Shown here: positions 10,853 to 21,355 of the stretch, one piece after another
How positions within the stretch are numbered: position 1 is the first letter of the stretch
Layout: each line of letters opens with the position of its first letter
Assembly (NCBI GenBank): GCA_003971905.1
Contig: RSEE01000145.1
Location: 1 to 64,000, forward strand
Origin: Moniliella sp. 'wahieum'
Taxonomy: Eukaryota; Basidiomycota; Moniliellomycetes; Moniliellales; Moniliellaceae
DNA length: 64,000 nt
Reading direction: 5' to 3'
Translations under genes and position numbers: made by a program
Notes under the pieces: generated by a model
Seen by the model: only the letters and a program-made list of their open reading frames with translations
What the model was told of the DNA's origin: nothing
Database searches by the model: none

Positions 10853-11707
10853 AGTTACCCATACATCCTTTCCTCCTTCGGCCTTCTCGCCTCACCCTGA
10901 TGGATTTCATGTCCAGTGCAGCCTGGTACCCAACAGTGTACAACCTTCTACAGCTCGTCCCATGTATCCCGAGCTACCACCTACCACATGTCCCGCGTTG
11001 ACCTTGTTTCCTATATTGTTTTCTTGATCGCACTGTGCTGCCGAGACAACTGTTTTGGGCTATCCACAGCAGACGTATATACGCAACAATCCCTCGATAC
11101 GTAGTCGCCCTCGCTCGACAGCAAAACAATACCATCTCGTTGTCATATTGTTTCTTTTGTGGTGGACGGATGCGTACTCACAAATCACAGATGACGCGTG
11201 CAGACAAAAGTAGGCAAGACTGTGAAAGGGTAGTGTTGCCGACGGAGACGCCGGGGGTTGTGGAGGAGGAATCAAAGAAAAGTTCTACATGAGACCCTGA
11301 TGCCTGACGGCAGGATGGCAGTAGATTAGTTCCTCTCACTATACACTCTGTAGATTCTGTCCACCATCGACCGACCTTTGGCTGGCGGCTCCTCTCCCTC
11401 TTTTAAATCACGTGATTTGGAATCGTCTGCAGACAAAGGTGGGGATCGGCACAGCCGGGCAGGACTGTCGCCACGGCGGCAGTGTCCGCCACCCAGACAC
11501 CTGCCGACACCTGCCGACACTTGCCGAGCAAGGCAAGTGTCGCGAACGGCAGCCCCAGTGAACGCCCGTGACTGGGCTGGTGCGCCAGACGGCTGGCTTA
11601 CTGTCGCAAGCTGCTCGCAAAGCCTCGAAATGGCAGCGGACTCGGGATCTGGTTCTCCGTCCTCAGTACCACGATCCCCATCAACTCTGTCCTGTTCCCA
11701 TTTCCCC
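10853..11707. other. intergenic between HOG1 and wall-protein gene
   Basis: Holds the HOG1 3' flank and the upstream region of the KNH-like gene. A small direct repeat ACACCTGCCGACACCTGCC lies near 11500-11525. No gene is visible; open frames across 11378-11956 are the upstream extension of the next gene's first exon. Confidence 0.5.
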
Positions 11708-12746
11708 ATGCGCTCGCTCATCGCTGTTGGTGCGCTCCCTCTGGCAGTGGCCGCCTTTGCCTCGCCCATTGCCCAGCCGGCCGAGATGGGCCTGCCTGGC
11801 GTCCCCGTCAACCAGTATGGCGTGCCGCTTGTGCGCCGGCAGGAAGCCCAGGGTCCCGACACCCTCTCTACCTCAACTCACCCAGCTGCGACTTCTTCCA
11901 GTGTACCATTGTACGTCCTCTGCCTTCAGCGTAATCCTCGTTCGGAATGGTCCTAACCCCCTCCCCCTCCCCTACCTTCTGCAGAACATCACTTGGGGCG
12001 ACACGATTCCCGTCAACTGGCTCAACGCCCCAGCAGGCAACGTTTCTATTGACCTGGTCCACAACCCTGGTGGAAATGTAGCCTACCACATTGCCACGGT
12101 GCCTGGGACAAGTGAGCCTGGGTACTGCGATGCCGGCTTTGGCTTGGGCACTGTCGTCGAAGTATGTATCCTTTCGCTTGGCGCTCTACCCCCTTCCTGT
12201 AATCCTGGCCTACTAACCTCCCCCCCCCCCCCCTCTCTCTCCCTTTATCTTCTTAGGGCACGACGTGCGGCGCATACGACTTTATCCTGCCACACACCTA
12301 CGCTCCTGGCAACTACAGCTTTAGCATCACAAGCATGAGCAACACCAGTCTGCAATCCTACACTGACGTTGTTTTGATTTTTGACAATTTGACCGGACCA
12401 ACCCCAGTGCGGCCTTTTCGGTAGTACCCATTTCAGGCGCCCCAACGGCGACCACCAGTTCGGGCAGCAACTTTGCCAGTACCCCGAGTCCCACCGCGCC
12501 CATCAGCCCTGGTGCTTCCACACCTAGTGGCAGTGGGGCTGCCTCTGCTCCCACGTCCTCTGCACCAGTCTCGTCTGCACACGCATCGTCAGCAGTCTCC
12601 AACACTCCTTCTCCGGCTCGGCTCACTCCACTTCGGCGTCGCCGACTGAGTCCCACTCGGCCGCTGCGTCCTTCTGGAGTAGCAGCCGCTTCACCTTCCC
12701 AGCTTTGGCGGGAAGCGTGCTTGCTGGCGTGCTTTTGCTGGTGTAA
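11708..12746 (+). CDS. KRE9/KNH-like Ser/Thr-rich GPI-type cell-wall protein
   Basis: Predicted secreted wall protein related to the Kre9/Knh1 N-terminal domain family. ATG 11708 starts a signal peptide (MRSLIAVGALPLAVAAFASP). The domain reads NITWGDTIPVNWLNAPAGNV, then GYCDAGFGLGTVVE, an intron 12162-12256 (GTATGT...TACTAAC, a run of 13 C...TTAG, phase 0), then GTTCGAYDFILPHTYAPGNY, ending at SYTDVVLIF. A first intron ends at 11984 (CTGCAG before AACATC). Its donor is ambiguous between 11903 and 11911. A Ser/Thr/Pro/Ala-rich linker and a hydrophobic tail FPALAGSVLAGVLLLV with stop at 12744 suggest a GPI anchor. Two single-base frame breaks (near 12415 and 12615) must be crossed. Role in beta-glucan assembly is inferred from the family. 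Confidence 0.82.
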
Positions 12747-13522
12747 ATTCAAGGCAGACAACTGCGAACCTGGTGGCCCTGTTCCTCGTCCCCAAAACCG
12801 TATTTACCCTCCCTCATACCTGTTAGCACCCCCGCCCAATCAGGTTTTCATGTTGAACCTCCGGTGCCCATGTGTCATAGGTAAGCCGAGGCGCACCGTT
12901 TGTGCCGCTGCCAGACCACATGGCGGCTATGCATGGTTACAGTGTGCCAACTGGATGCGTTCAGCAGATCCGTCCTCGTGTGATCTTGCGCTGCTGGAAC
13001 AGTAAGGCAAGTAGGCAGACCGGCACCCTGATACTACTAAGCATAAGCGGTGGGGTGAGTTCGGAGCATCGGTCCCGAAGAGGCTCGGGTGGATCGTAGC
13101 AGGTGAGGTGGATGTGTTCCTCAGGTTCTGTGTTGAGTTTGCGCAACCTCGAGTGCCCGTAGAAGTAAGGTATTCCTCGTCTCGGAACCGTGATCCTTCA
13201 ATTTGCCCTCGAGTTTGTACCTACCCCACACCCCACCCAGAGATGGGGAGAGGAAAGGGTGCTGTGCGCGTTGGCAGAGAGGCGAGGCTGAGTGGCCCCG
13301 TGCTTGCTGCCACGGCGCCAGCCGGACAAGTCATCATCACCGCCACGTCACAGCACCCCGCTTACCTAACACGCCACGTCGGCAACGGGCATCAGAAAAT
13401 CGAAACCAAAAAGGAAACAAAAACCTATATTCCAGCTTGGCCATCCGGTTGTTGGTGCCACGCCAGCACACATCGCAAGAGCGGTCCCACCTCCACCAGC
13501 CGCTTTTCTTCCCCCCATCGCC
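12747..13522. other. intergenic, nothing recognised
   Basis: Between the wall-protein gene and EMC6. It contains GC-rich sequence and short C-runs. No conserved protein or RNA signature was found. Confidence 0.5.
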
Positions 13523-14104
13523 ATGGCCACCGCAGCTGATCCAAGCCAGAACCAAGCCGGGACTCCCGCTGCTATTTTTGATTCACCCTCCGTGCTTTTA
13601 ACCCGGAGGCCGTTCCCACAATGAACGGCAACTCTCGTTGTACGTCCCTCTCCTGGTTGGGCAACCACCTCACTTGTTCCCGTGTGAAGGCCCGACATGT
13701 TTCCGGCCCGAAGGTTGACGCTAACTGAATCTTCGTTGGTAGTGTGCGACAAGTATCCTTGCTTGTCGCTGGCTCTGCTGCGGGCGTGCTTGGCCTGACC
13801 AATTTTGCTGGGTTCGGGTTCTTCCTCGTGGCTCAGTTGGCCATCTCCTTATCCATCATCCTCCTTGCCACCCAGGGAGACCCATCGTCTTATCTGCTGG
13901 ATCCAGCGTCGGTACAGTGGGATGGGATTCGCGTCAAGGTCAACGCATCAGCTAACCTCGTCAAGGGATTGGCTGCTGTGCCGCCTGGTGTGGCCACACA
14001 AGCTTGGGCCTGGGGCAAGTTTCCTTCTGGATGGCCTGGTGGACAACTTTTTGTCCTACGTGTGGTGGACGTTTTGGTCGGCACTTGTGCATGTGTACGA
14101 CTAG
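13523..14104 (+). CDS. EMC6: ER membrane protein complex subunit 6
   Basis: Small multi-pass subunit of the ER membrane complex, which inserts tail-anchored and multi-pass proteins. ATG 13523 gives MATAADPSQNQAG and, after one frame change in the T-run at about 13595, FNPEAVPTMNGNSR. An intron starts at 13640 (GTACGT), has GCTAAC as branch site, and ends at GGTAG (about 13742) or at an AAG ten bases later. Exon 2 encodes VAGSAAGVLGLTNFAGFGFF, matching the family motif (AGILGL..L.GF), a second hydrophobic segment, an extra ~45-residue loop, and the C-terminus NFLSYVWWTFWSALVHVYD, matching the family ending FWTFLYGMVHVY. One extra C near 14026 breaks the frame before this ending. About 155 residues, longer than the ~110 of the human protein. 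Confidence 0.85.
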
Positions 14105-15524
14105 CTGCTGTCCTGGACCGAATTTGGAAGTGTCGGCGGATCCCCGCGACACGACGCGCGGCTGGCCCACTTGGGCCAGCACATCCACTTGGACAACAGG
14201 GAATGTTCTAATCTGGCACGCAGTACTTTTTTCCTTGATGACGACCGGCCGCGCTCGCTTGGTTCGAGAGTACTTTGTATGCGAATACAAATGCAATGGT
14301 TTTGACTTGTGTGTGTACAGTTGTCCAACATATGTCGGAAGATTCAACGTTCAACGTGAACGTTGGCTGTGCGCTTCAACCCCGTCAGGGACGTGGGTTG
14401 GCCTTGCATTCATTAGGTCTGTCTACCTCGTGGGTATACCCTGGCAGTACATCCGCTTTCGATCTATGCAATGACGGCTGAGGCAGAGGATCTCAGTGGT
14501 TGCTGCCAGAGAGAGTTTGGTCATCACGATGTCCTCAGCTCCGCACCTTGCCCCCCGCCCCAGTGTTAAACGACCGCAGGAGTTCGTCTGAGATCTGACG
14601 GCACCCATGTGGTCCATGGACGACGGGGGGGAGCATCAGCCATGGTTCGGGTGTTAGCCGCTAAGCGCCAACATGCAACATGCGATGGTAGTGCATTGGA
14701 GCCTGGAGCGGCAGAAGCCAATCAATGATGCCAGTCATGCGTCCTGTTGCGTATCATCACTGCTAGTCGTCCATGGAGTGGGACGGCATGGCACCTGCAT
14801 TTTGCTGTGCCTCAGCGTCTCTTGGCTGCCTGCGTGCTGTAAGGCAGGAACAGGGGATAAGCCAGGGGACGCTCAACGTTCAACCGCAGGCTGAGCCTGG
14901 CTGAGCTCAGCAGGCTCAGCTGTCCTTTTCCTGCTCACCGTCCCCACCGGTGTTCGGGGCAGCGGACCAACGTGCCCAGCGGAACGCATGCTGGCGGCAG
15001 AGGCTGCGTGGCGCCAGTGTAGCCCAGGCTCGCACGGGCCTGCGCGGCTCCCCGCACCAGACGCGTGATGCAGGATGCCCACGGGGCGGACCAGAACAAG
15101 TAAACCTCCGCCAAGGCCAAATGGGGGACACAGCAGGGCAGCTGGCTATTCTATGTTGGCGCAGGCAACGGGCTACTGGGCCAACGGGACACCTCGCATC
15201 ATCGACCTATCCTGGCCAACGACGCACCCACAGGGCCTGGGCCTGACGCACGCCAACATGTCACATGTCAGGCCCCAGGCCCCGTGCAGGCCCCGTCCGA
15301 TCACCGATCCTCCCCGCAGCACACGATCGGCGGGCGGGCGGTGTGCCTGTCTCGCATCTGCATCCCACCGGGCGGCCGCATCCCGCCGCCGCAGTGGGGC
15401 ACTCGGCCAGTGCGGCCGCATGTCGCACCACCCCCACAGCGCCCCCTGCCCGGCGGCCGATGGCCAGCGCTATCGAACACGGCGTTCGCACCGCCCGCGG
15501 GATCGCCCCAGCATCGCCGTCGCT
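14105..15524. other. intergenic upstream of glycogen debranching enzyme gene
   Basis: No recognised gene. It has short palindromic AACGTTCAACGTGAACGTTG near 14345-14370 and CTGAGC-rich repeats near 14890-14920. Open frames beginning near 15265 are upstream extensions of the next gene's first coding segment. Confidence 0.45.
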
Positions 15525-15530
15525 CTATAA
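15525..15530 (+). promoter_or_regulatory. TATA-like box of GDB1
   Basis: TATAAC-type element (CTCTATAACCCC) about 40 bases before the ATG at 15568, followed by a CT-rich leader. Position and sequence suit a core promoter element. Confidence 0.45.
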
Positions 15531-15567
15531 CCCCTCCTTCTCTTCCCCACCACCCTCTGCTGCGCCC

Positions 15568-18500
15568 ATGCCTGTGCCTGTGCCCGCGCCTGCGCCCGTG
15601 CGGGTGTTCGACCTGGCGCTTGCCGGCGACGGCAGCCCCGCCCCAGCCAGAACTATGTCCGCCTCCCTCCCCCCGAGCAGCCCTATGTGCTGCGCTTCAG
15701 CATTCACGCCGGCGGCCTCGCCTGCCGCCAAGGCGTCCTCTACACCTCCCTCCCGCCCCGGCCAGCCCTTCAGCCGCACCACCTTCCACCCCGTGCCGCT
15801 CCCCACCGACGTCACCAAGCCCATCGTCGATCTCTGGGTGCACCCCCGGTGTGTTCGAGTTTTATGTTGAGCATGCCGCCCGCTCGAGCGCATGCCCTAC
15901 CCTGCGCCCGACACGGCTCTGTTCCCCTTTGCCTCTGCTCGGTCCCAGAGCAAGCATGGTTTCTTTAACGTCGATCCCTCATCACCCTCCCCGCCCGCTC
16001 TCCTGTTGTCAGCCCCGACGGCGACCTGCTCGACCCGCATCTCGAACCGGCGCTGAGCCGGTCCGTCTGTCCCAGGACGCTATTGTGCTCCAGTCCTTTG
16101 TTTCCAAGTGGGCCGGCTCGCTGAGCCAGTGGGCGCCCATCTCGACCTGGCACGTGACGCTGGCTTTAACATGATCCACTTTGTGCCCCTCCAGGTGCGC
16201 GGCGTCAGCAACAGCCCCTACGCTTGGCCAATCCCCTCGACTTTAGCCCCGATTTGTTTGACGCCCAGGCTGGAGCCCACGCTACCCGCGACGAGCGCTT
16301 TGCCACAATCAAAACCTGGCTCAAGAAGCTTCGTGCAGAGTGGGGGATCGCATCTCTGACCGACATTGTCTTGAACCATGTCGCGAATAATTCGCCATGG
16401 CTGTATGAACACCCTGAGTGCGGTACGTTACCCCCTCCCCCTCCACCCAACCCCCTGCAAAATATGGATAGCCATCTTGATTCTGACCCTTATCTGTGGC
16501 GACCAGGATACAGCCCGGCCAACTCCCCCCACCTGACCCCGGCCGAGGAGCTGGACCGCAAACTGGTTGAGTTTTCGGGCCAACTCGCCTCACTCGGCCT
16601 GCCGACCGAGGTCAAGGGCCAAGGTGAGATTGACACTTTGGTGCAGGGCGTCAAGGACCATGTCTTGGGTCCGCTCAAGTTTGGCAATACTACGTCATTG
16701 ACGTGGCGACGGAGGCCGAGGCGTTCAAGGCGGCCCTGGCCAAGGGAGAGACAGCCTCCCTTCCGGTAGAGTGCGAGGAGGAAGTGGCTCAGTTGCAGGT
16801 GGGCTGGATGGTTCGTTCGAGCTGCTTAAAAAGTACGCCTTGACCGACGCTATGGCGCTCAAGAGCCGGTTTGTGAGCAAGGTTGATGTTTCCAAGGCGG
16901 TGGTCATTCTGCGTAGCGTTGGCGGCGGAGCCAATGACGACGAGTGGTCAAGGCCTTCTCCGTGCCCTCGATATCATCAACGTTGACTTTTACAAGACGT
17001 ACGATGACGACGATCGGCGATGATCAACAACCTTGCGGGGCGAATCAAGTTTATGCGTCTCGAGGCAGGCGGCCCGCAACTCGGACCCATCACCAAGGAC
17101 GAGCCGATCAACGAGTGTACTTTACTCGCTAGATGCCTCGGATGCGCGACTCAAAGGGCGTGACCCGTCCGAGTTGGCTCTGGCTAACAATGGCTGGGTC
17201 TGGGCCGCTGATCCGTTGGTCAACTTTGCTTCATCCGAGTCGCGCGTATACTTACGCGTGAACTTATCTCGTGGGCGACTGCGTTAATTGCGGTACGGCA
17301 AAAAGCCCGAAGACAACCCCTTTGTGTGGCTCAGATGGAGAAGTACGTGACTTCGCTGGCCTCATGTTTGATGGTTTGCGGATCGACAATGCTCATTCCA
17401 CCCCGATCTGGGGGCGAGTACTTGTTGGATGCTGCTCGCCGGACCAACCCCAACATTTATGTCGTGGCCGAATTGTTTACCGGAAACGCAGATCTGGACA
17501 AGTACTTTGTCTCGCGTCTTGGCATCAACAGTTTGATTCGCGAGATGGACAATGCGAACGAGCCCGTTGAGGAGAGCCGCTTGCTCTATAATTACGGTCA
17601 CAACAAGCCCGTGGGGAGTATGGATGCTGACATTCTTACGCGTGCGGGACGGTGGAAGACCCAAAGAAGCCATCCGAACTGCTGCCTGCGACGTTGTGCC
17701 GCTGCAAGGGAGCGATCCTCATGCGCTGTTTATGGATTTGACCATGACAATGAAACTCCCACGCAAAGCGTACGACCCAAGATGCGTTGACGATGGGTTC
17801 GCTCGTCGCCTTCTCTTGGTCGGCCATTGGATCGACACGCGGGTTTGACGAACTTTATCCGGATCACCTCAATGTGGTGTCGGAGAAGCGCCAGTATCGC
17901 CGATTTACCTCCTATACTGACGAGGGAACAGGCATCACGCCCGTTCGGCATATCCTCAACCATCTTCACACCCAGATGGTTTCCGAGGGTTACACCGAGG
18001 GTCACTTGCACCAAGAGAACGAGTACATTGTCTTCCATCGGGTTCACCCCGTTACACAAAGGCTTTGTCCTCGTGGCTCACACTGCATTCAAGGGAAACT
18101 CGGGCGGTCGTGGGCGATTAGTCCCATCATCCTCCGTGGCAGCTCGGCCAAATTTGTGCTGGGCAAGTGGCTGGAAATTACCGGTCCGCCCCCCAAGGAC
18201 GATGATACGTGTACGGCTTTTCCAACAAGCTGCACGACATTGCCTCTCCCCAGATCCGTGCCGGATCCGATGGTGCGGGTTCCTTACTGAGATTGTCGTC
18301 CCGGACTTTTTCCCGCCTGGGGCAATTATGGTGTTTGCGACGGCAATCGAGACTTTGCCTTCGACCCCCACGTCGATGGAGGCGTTGTGTTCCGAAGGCG
18401 CCGAGTCGGCGGTGGCCAGCTCACCTTGCCTGAACTGAATGTTCTTCTGTACCGTGCCTCGGGCGAGGAGGGCGACGCTACCGAGGGCAAGTTTGGCGCG

Positions 18501-20800
18501 TACAACGTGCCCAACTATGGCGAATTGGTCTACTGTGGCCTGGAGGGGTTCATGGCCCCCCTACGCGAGGTGATTGCCAAGAACGACCTGGGCCACCCAC
18601 TCTGCGACACCTCCGACAGGGTACCTGGCCCCTGGACTACACGGTGAACCGTCTGCGTGACTACCGCGGTCGGTACGTGACACGTACGCTAGGCTCGATG
18701 CGACGATCTTGGCTCAGCGATCGGTTTGACAAGATCAAGGAGACCGTGCCTCCGTTATGTTGCCCAAGTACTTTGCTCTGGTTCTCAGTACCCTCTACAC
18801 CGCCGCTCGTGCTCGCACATTGAAGTTGATGGGACCTTTGGTGACGGAAGGAGACCAGTTTACCCAGTCTCTCGCCCTCGTCGCGGTGCAACTTTCCGGG
18901 GCAGTCAGAGCGCGAGTCTGACTCCGTTCAAGACCAGTTCTTCACTTGCCGCCGGCCTGCCCTTTTTCGCGGCGGGTGGGCGCGTCTGTGGGGTCGGGAC
19001 GTGTTGATCGCTCTGCGTGGCATTTACCTCGCCACGGGGCTGTACGATAGCCAAGAACACATCCTTGCCTTTGGAGCTACCCTGCACGAGGGCATGATTC
19101 CCAACCTGTTGGACAGCGGCAAGAACCCCGGTACAACTGTCGCGACGGACCCTGGTACTTTGCCCAATGCGTCCAGGACTATGTTTCGATTGTGCCGGAT
19201 GGCGAGAAGCTGTTGGGGGAGACAGTCAAGCGTCGCTTCCCGCGTGATGGCGCCTGGGCCGAGTGGGACTCGGAGGAAGCCTTTTCCACCTCGTCCACAG
19301 TGGCTGAGTTGGTGACTGAGATCTTGCAACGTCACCGAGGGCATCCATTTCCGCGAGCACAATGCGGGCCCGGCAATCGATCAGGACATGCGTGACCCAG
19401 GATTCAATATTGATGTGTACACTGACTGGGCACTGGCTTTGTCATGGGTGGCAATGAGTGGAACTGCGGAACGTGGCAGGACAAGAACGGTTCCTCGGCC
19501 AAGGCGGGCAACAAGGGGGTTCCCGGTTCACCCGGGATGGTGCAGCGGTAGAATTACGGGGCTGCTCAAGAGTTCTCTCCGTTGGGTGTCGCAGTTGGAA
19601 GCGCAAGGTAAATGGCCCGCAAGGGCGTCACGGTCGATGGCAAGCTCATCTCGTATGCCGAGTGGGATGCACTGGTGCAGAAGAACTTTGAGCACTACTA
19701 CTACATTCCTCTTTCGGAGGAGGACGATGCCAAGTATGCTATCCGACCGGAGCTGGTGAGTCGGCGTGGAGTGTACAAGGATGTGGTGGGGTCCGGACCA
19801 GGTCGCGAGTGGAGCGATTACCAGTTCCGGCCAACTTCCCGATTGCCATGTGCGTTGCGCCCGAGCTGTTTACGCGGGAGCATGCGCTCACGGCACTGCA
19901 GGCGGCCGATGCGGTGCTCCGTGGACCACACTGGGAATGAAGACGTTGGACCCGCGCGACTGGCGCTACCGTGGCGACTATGACAATGCCAACGATTCGA
20001 CGATCCGAGCGTGGCTAAAGGATGGAACTACCACAATGGACCCGAGTGGCTCTTCCCCACTGGCTTCTTCCTTCGTGCGCTGTTACATTTCTTGTCTCAA
20101 CCCGCTACCAAGGGAACCAACCGTCACCGAGGACACTCTGCACTACATCTCGAGCCTTATGAGCAACCATCGTGAATTTGTCATCAAGGACCCTTGGGCC
20201 GGCCTGCCCGAACTTACCAACACGACGGCAGTTTTGTCGCGACTCGTGCCGTACCCAAGCCTGGTCCGCATCCACTTGCTCGATGCGTTGCGCGAAATGA
20301 AACTGTTGCATCAGGCCGCCCCGCCCGCCACGCCCGCAGGCACCGTCGTCGCTGTGGCTCAGACCACCTCCGGCAACGTGACGGCTGTGACCCCGGTTGC
20401 TTTTCCTTCTAAGGAGGTGCCCACGACGGAGTCCGTGCCGGAGCCCAAGACGGAGCCCAAGACGGAGCCCACCAAGGAACCCTCTACGCCACTGACAGCT
20501 GCACCTTTCGTGACTGAAGATGCGCTCCAGCCCATCTCGCCTACCGCTTCCGTGCCCACGACGCCGCGCAGAGTGTCCAAGGCACGTATCCAATCTGTCC
20601 AGACCCCGCCCGAGTCGCCCGGCGCCGCATCGGGATCGACCCCACTGCCACCGGTACAACCTTCGCTCCGCGCACGTATCTCTTCCATCCGCGTCCCCTC
20701 GGACGACGGTACAGGCTCCTACACCACCACTCACGCTACTAAAAAGTCGGGCTTGCGCGGATGGTTTTCCCGCTCCCCTTCCAAACCTTCTTCTTCCTGA
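15568..20800 (+). CDS. GDB1: glycogen debranching enzyme (4-alpha-glucanotransferase / amylo-alpha-1,6-glucosidase)
   Basis: Bifunctional cytosolic enzyme that removes glycogen branches. Segments in family order: N-terminal domain ([38 protein letters not shown] after repair), [20 protein letters not shown], an 84-nt intron 16423-16506, [20 protein letters not shown]. Transferase catalytic motifs are FDGLRIDN (nucleophile Asp), VVAELFTG (acid/base Glu) and LTMTMKLP, which one indel turns into the family's LTHDNETP. The central part has [20 protein letters not shown] and [20 protein letters not shown]. The glucosidase domain has [53 protein letters not shown] and [20 protein letters not shown]. 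About 20 single-base frame changes interrupt it. After the usual end ([17 protein letters not shown]...[13 protein letters not shown]) an extra ~170-residue Pro/Thr/Ser tail with [13 protein letters not shown] and a basic end is in the same frame. Confidence 0.93.
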
Positions 20801-21095
20801 TGCACTGTGCACAATGCGCCCCGGGAGGGAGGCCAAGGCACAGAGCGGACGATGGCGGCTTGGCACCAATGCGACCATCGCAGTGGAGGGGGTAGCTGTG
20901 GTTGCTGTGGTTGCTGTTGTTGTTGGATCCGACGAGGAGGACTGGTCGGATCGGATCGAGGGAAAGGGAGAGGGAGAGTAAGAATGGTGTGAGAAGGGAG
21001 TTTTTGTCGACTTGTTTTTTTTTCTCGGAATGCGTGATTCACATGATTTGGTACACCGTTGTTTGCCTCGTAGCGCGTAGCCGTAGCGCGTAGCC
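20801..21095. other. intergenic 3' of GDB1
   Basis: Contains GGTTGCTGTGGTTGCTGTTG-type and GTAGCGCGTAGCC-type short tandem repeats (about 20898-20923 and 21069-21100). The second set forms the copia target site. No gene is seen. Confidence 0.5.
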
Positions 21096-21100
21096 GTAGC
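21096..21100. other. target-site duplication, left copy (GTAGC)
   Basis: GTAGC directly precedes the LTR start at 21101 and is repeated at 26993-26997 directly after the other LTR. Five bases is the usual duplication length for Ty1/copia integrase. Confidence 0.9.
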
Positions 21101-21317
21101 TGTAAGACCGGAGGAACCCAAGGGATTGGGTGAAGAACCTCTGGAAATGTAGAGCAATGCAATCGCGATGGTGGTGGTTCAGGTCTAAGCCTTGTGCCAC
21201 ACCTAGAGACAGGGGTTCAGACAAGCCTGAGTATACACGTGGAGGCTTCGGAGGACAAATCAGGGGTGAAGGGTGATGAGGCGCCTTGGCCTAAGTACGG
21301 GACCACGGGTCCCAACA
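21101..21317 (-). repeat. 3' LTR of the copia element
   Basis: 217 bp, starting TGTTGGGACCCGTGG and ending TCTTACA on the minus strand, with canonical TG...CA ends. Identical to 26776-26992. Directly inside it (21318-21323, minus strand) is GGGGGG, the likely polypurine tract. Confidence 0.95.
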
Positions 21318-21355
21318 CCCCCCGGGCCAAGGGAACGAAAGAAGCCCGTTGGCCA

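Noticed and set aside
15568-20800. Debranching enzyme as a multi-intron gene explaining all frame changes
   Set aside because: Apart from 16423-16506, the frame changes occur inside conserved motifs with no GT...AG pair or room for an intron; single-base indels fit better.
20105-21157. 350-residue minus-strand ORF
   Set aside because: Antisense shadow of the GDB1 C-terminus and tail; no motif.
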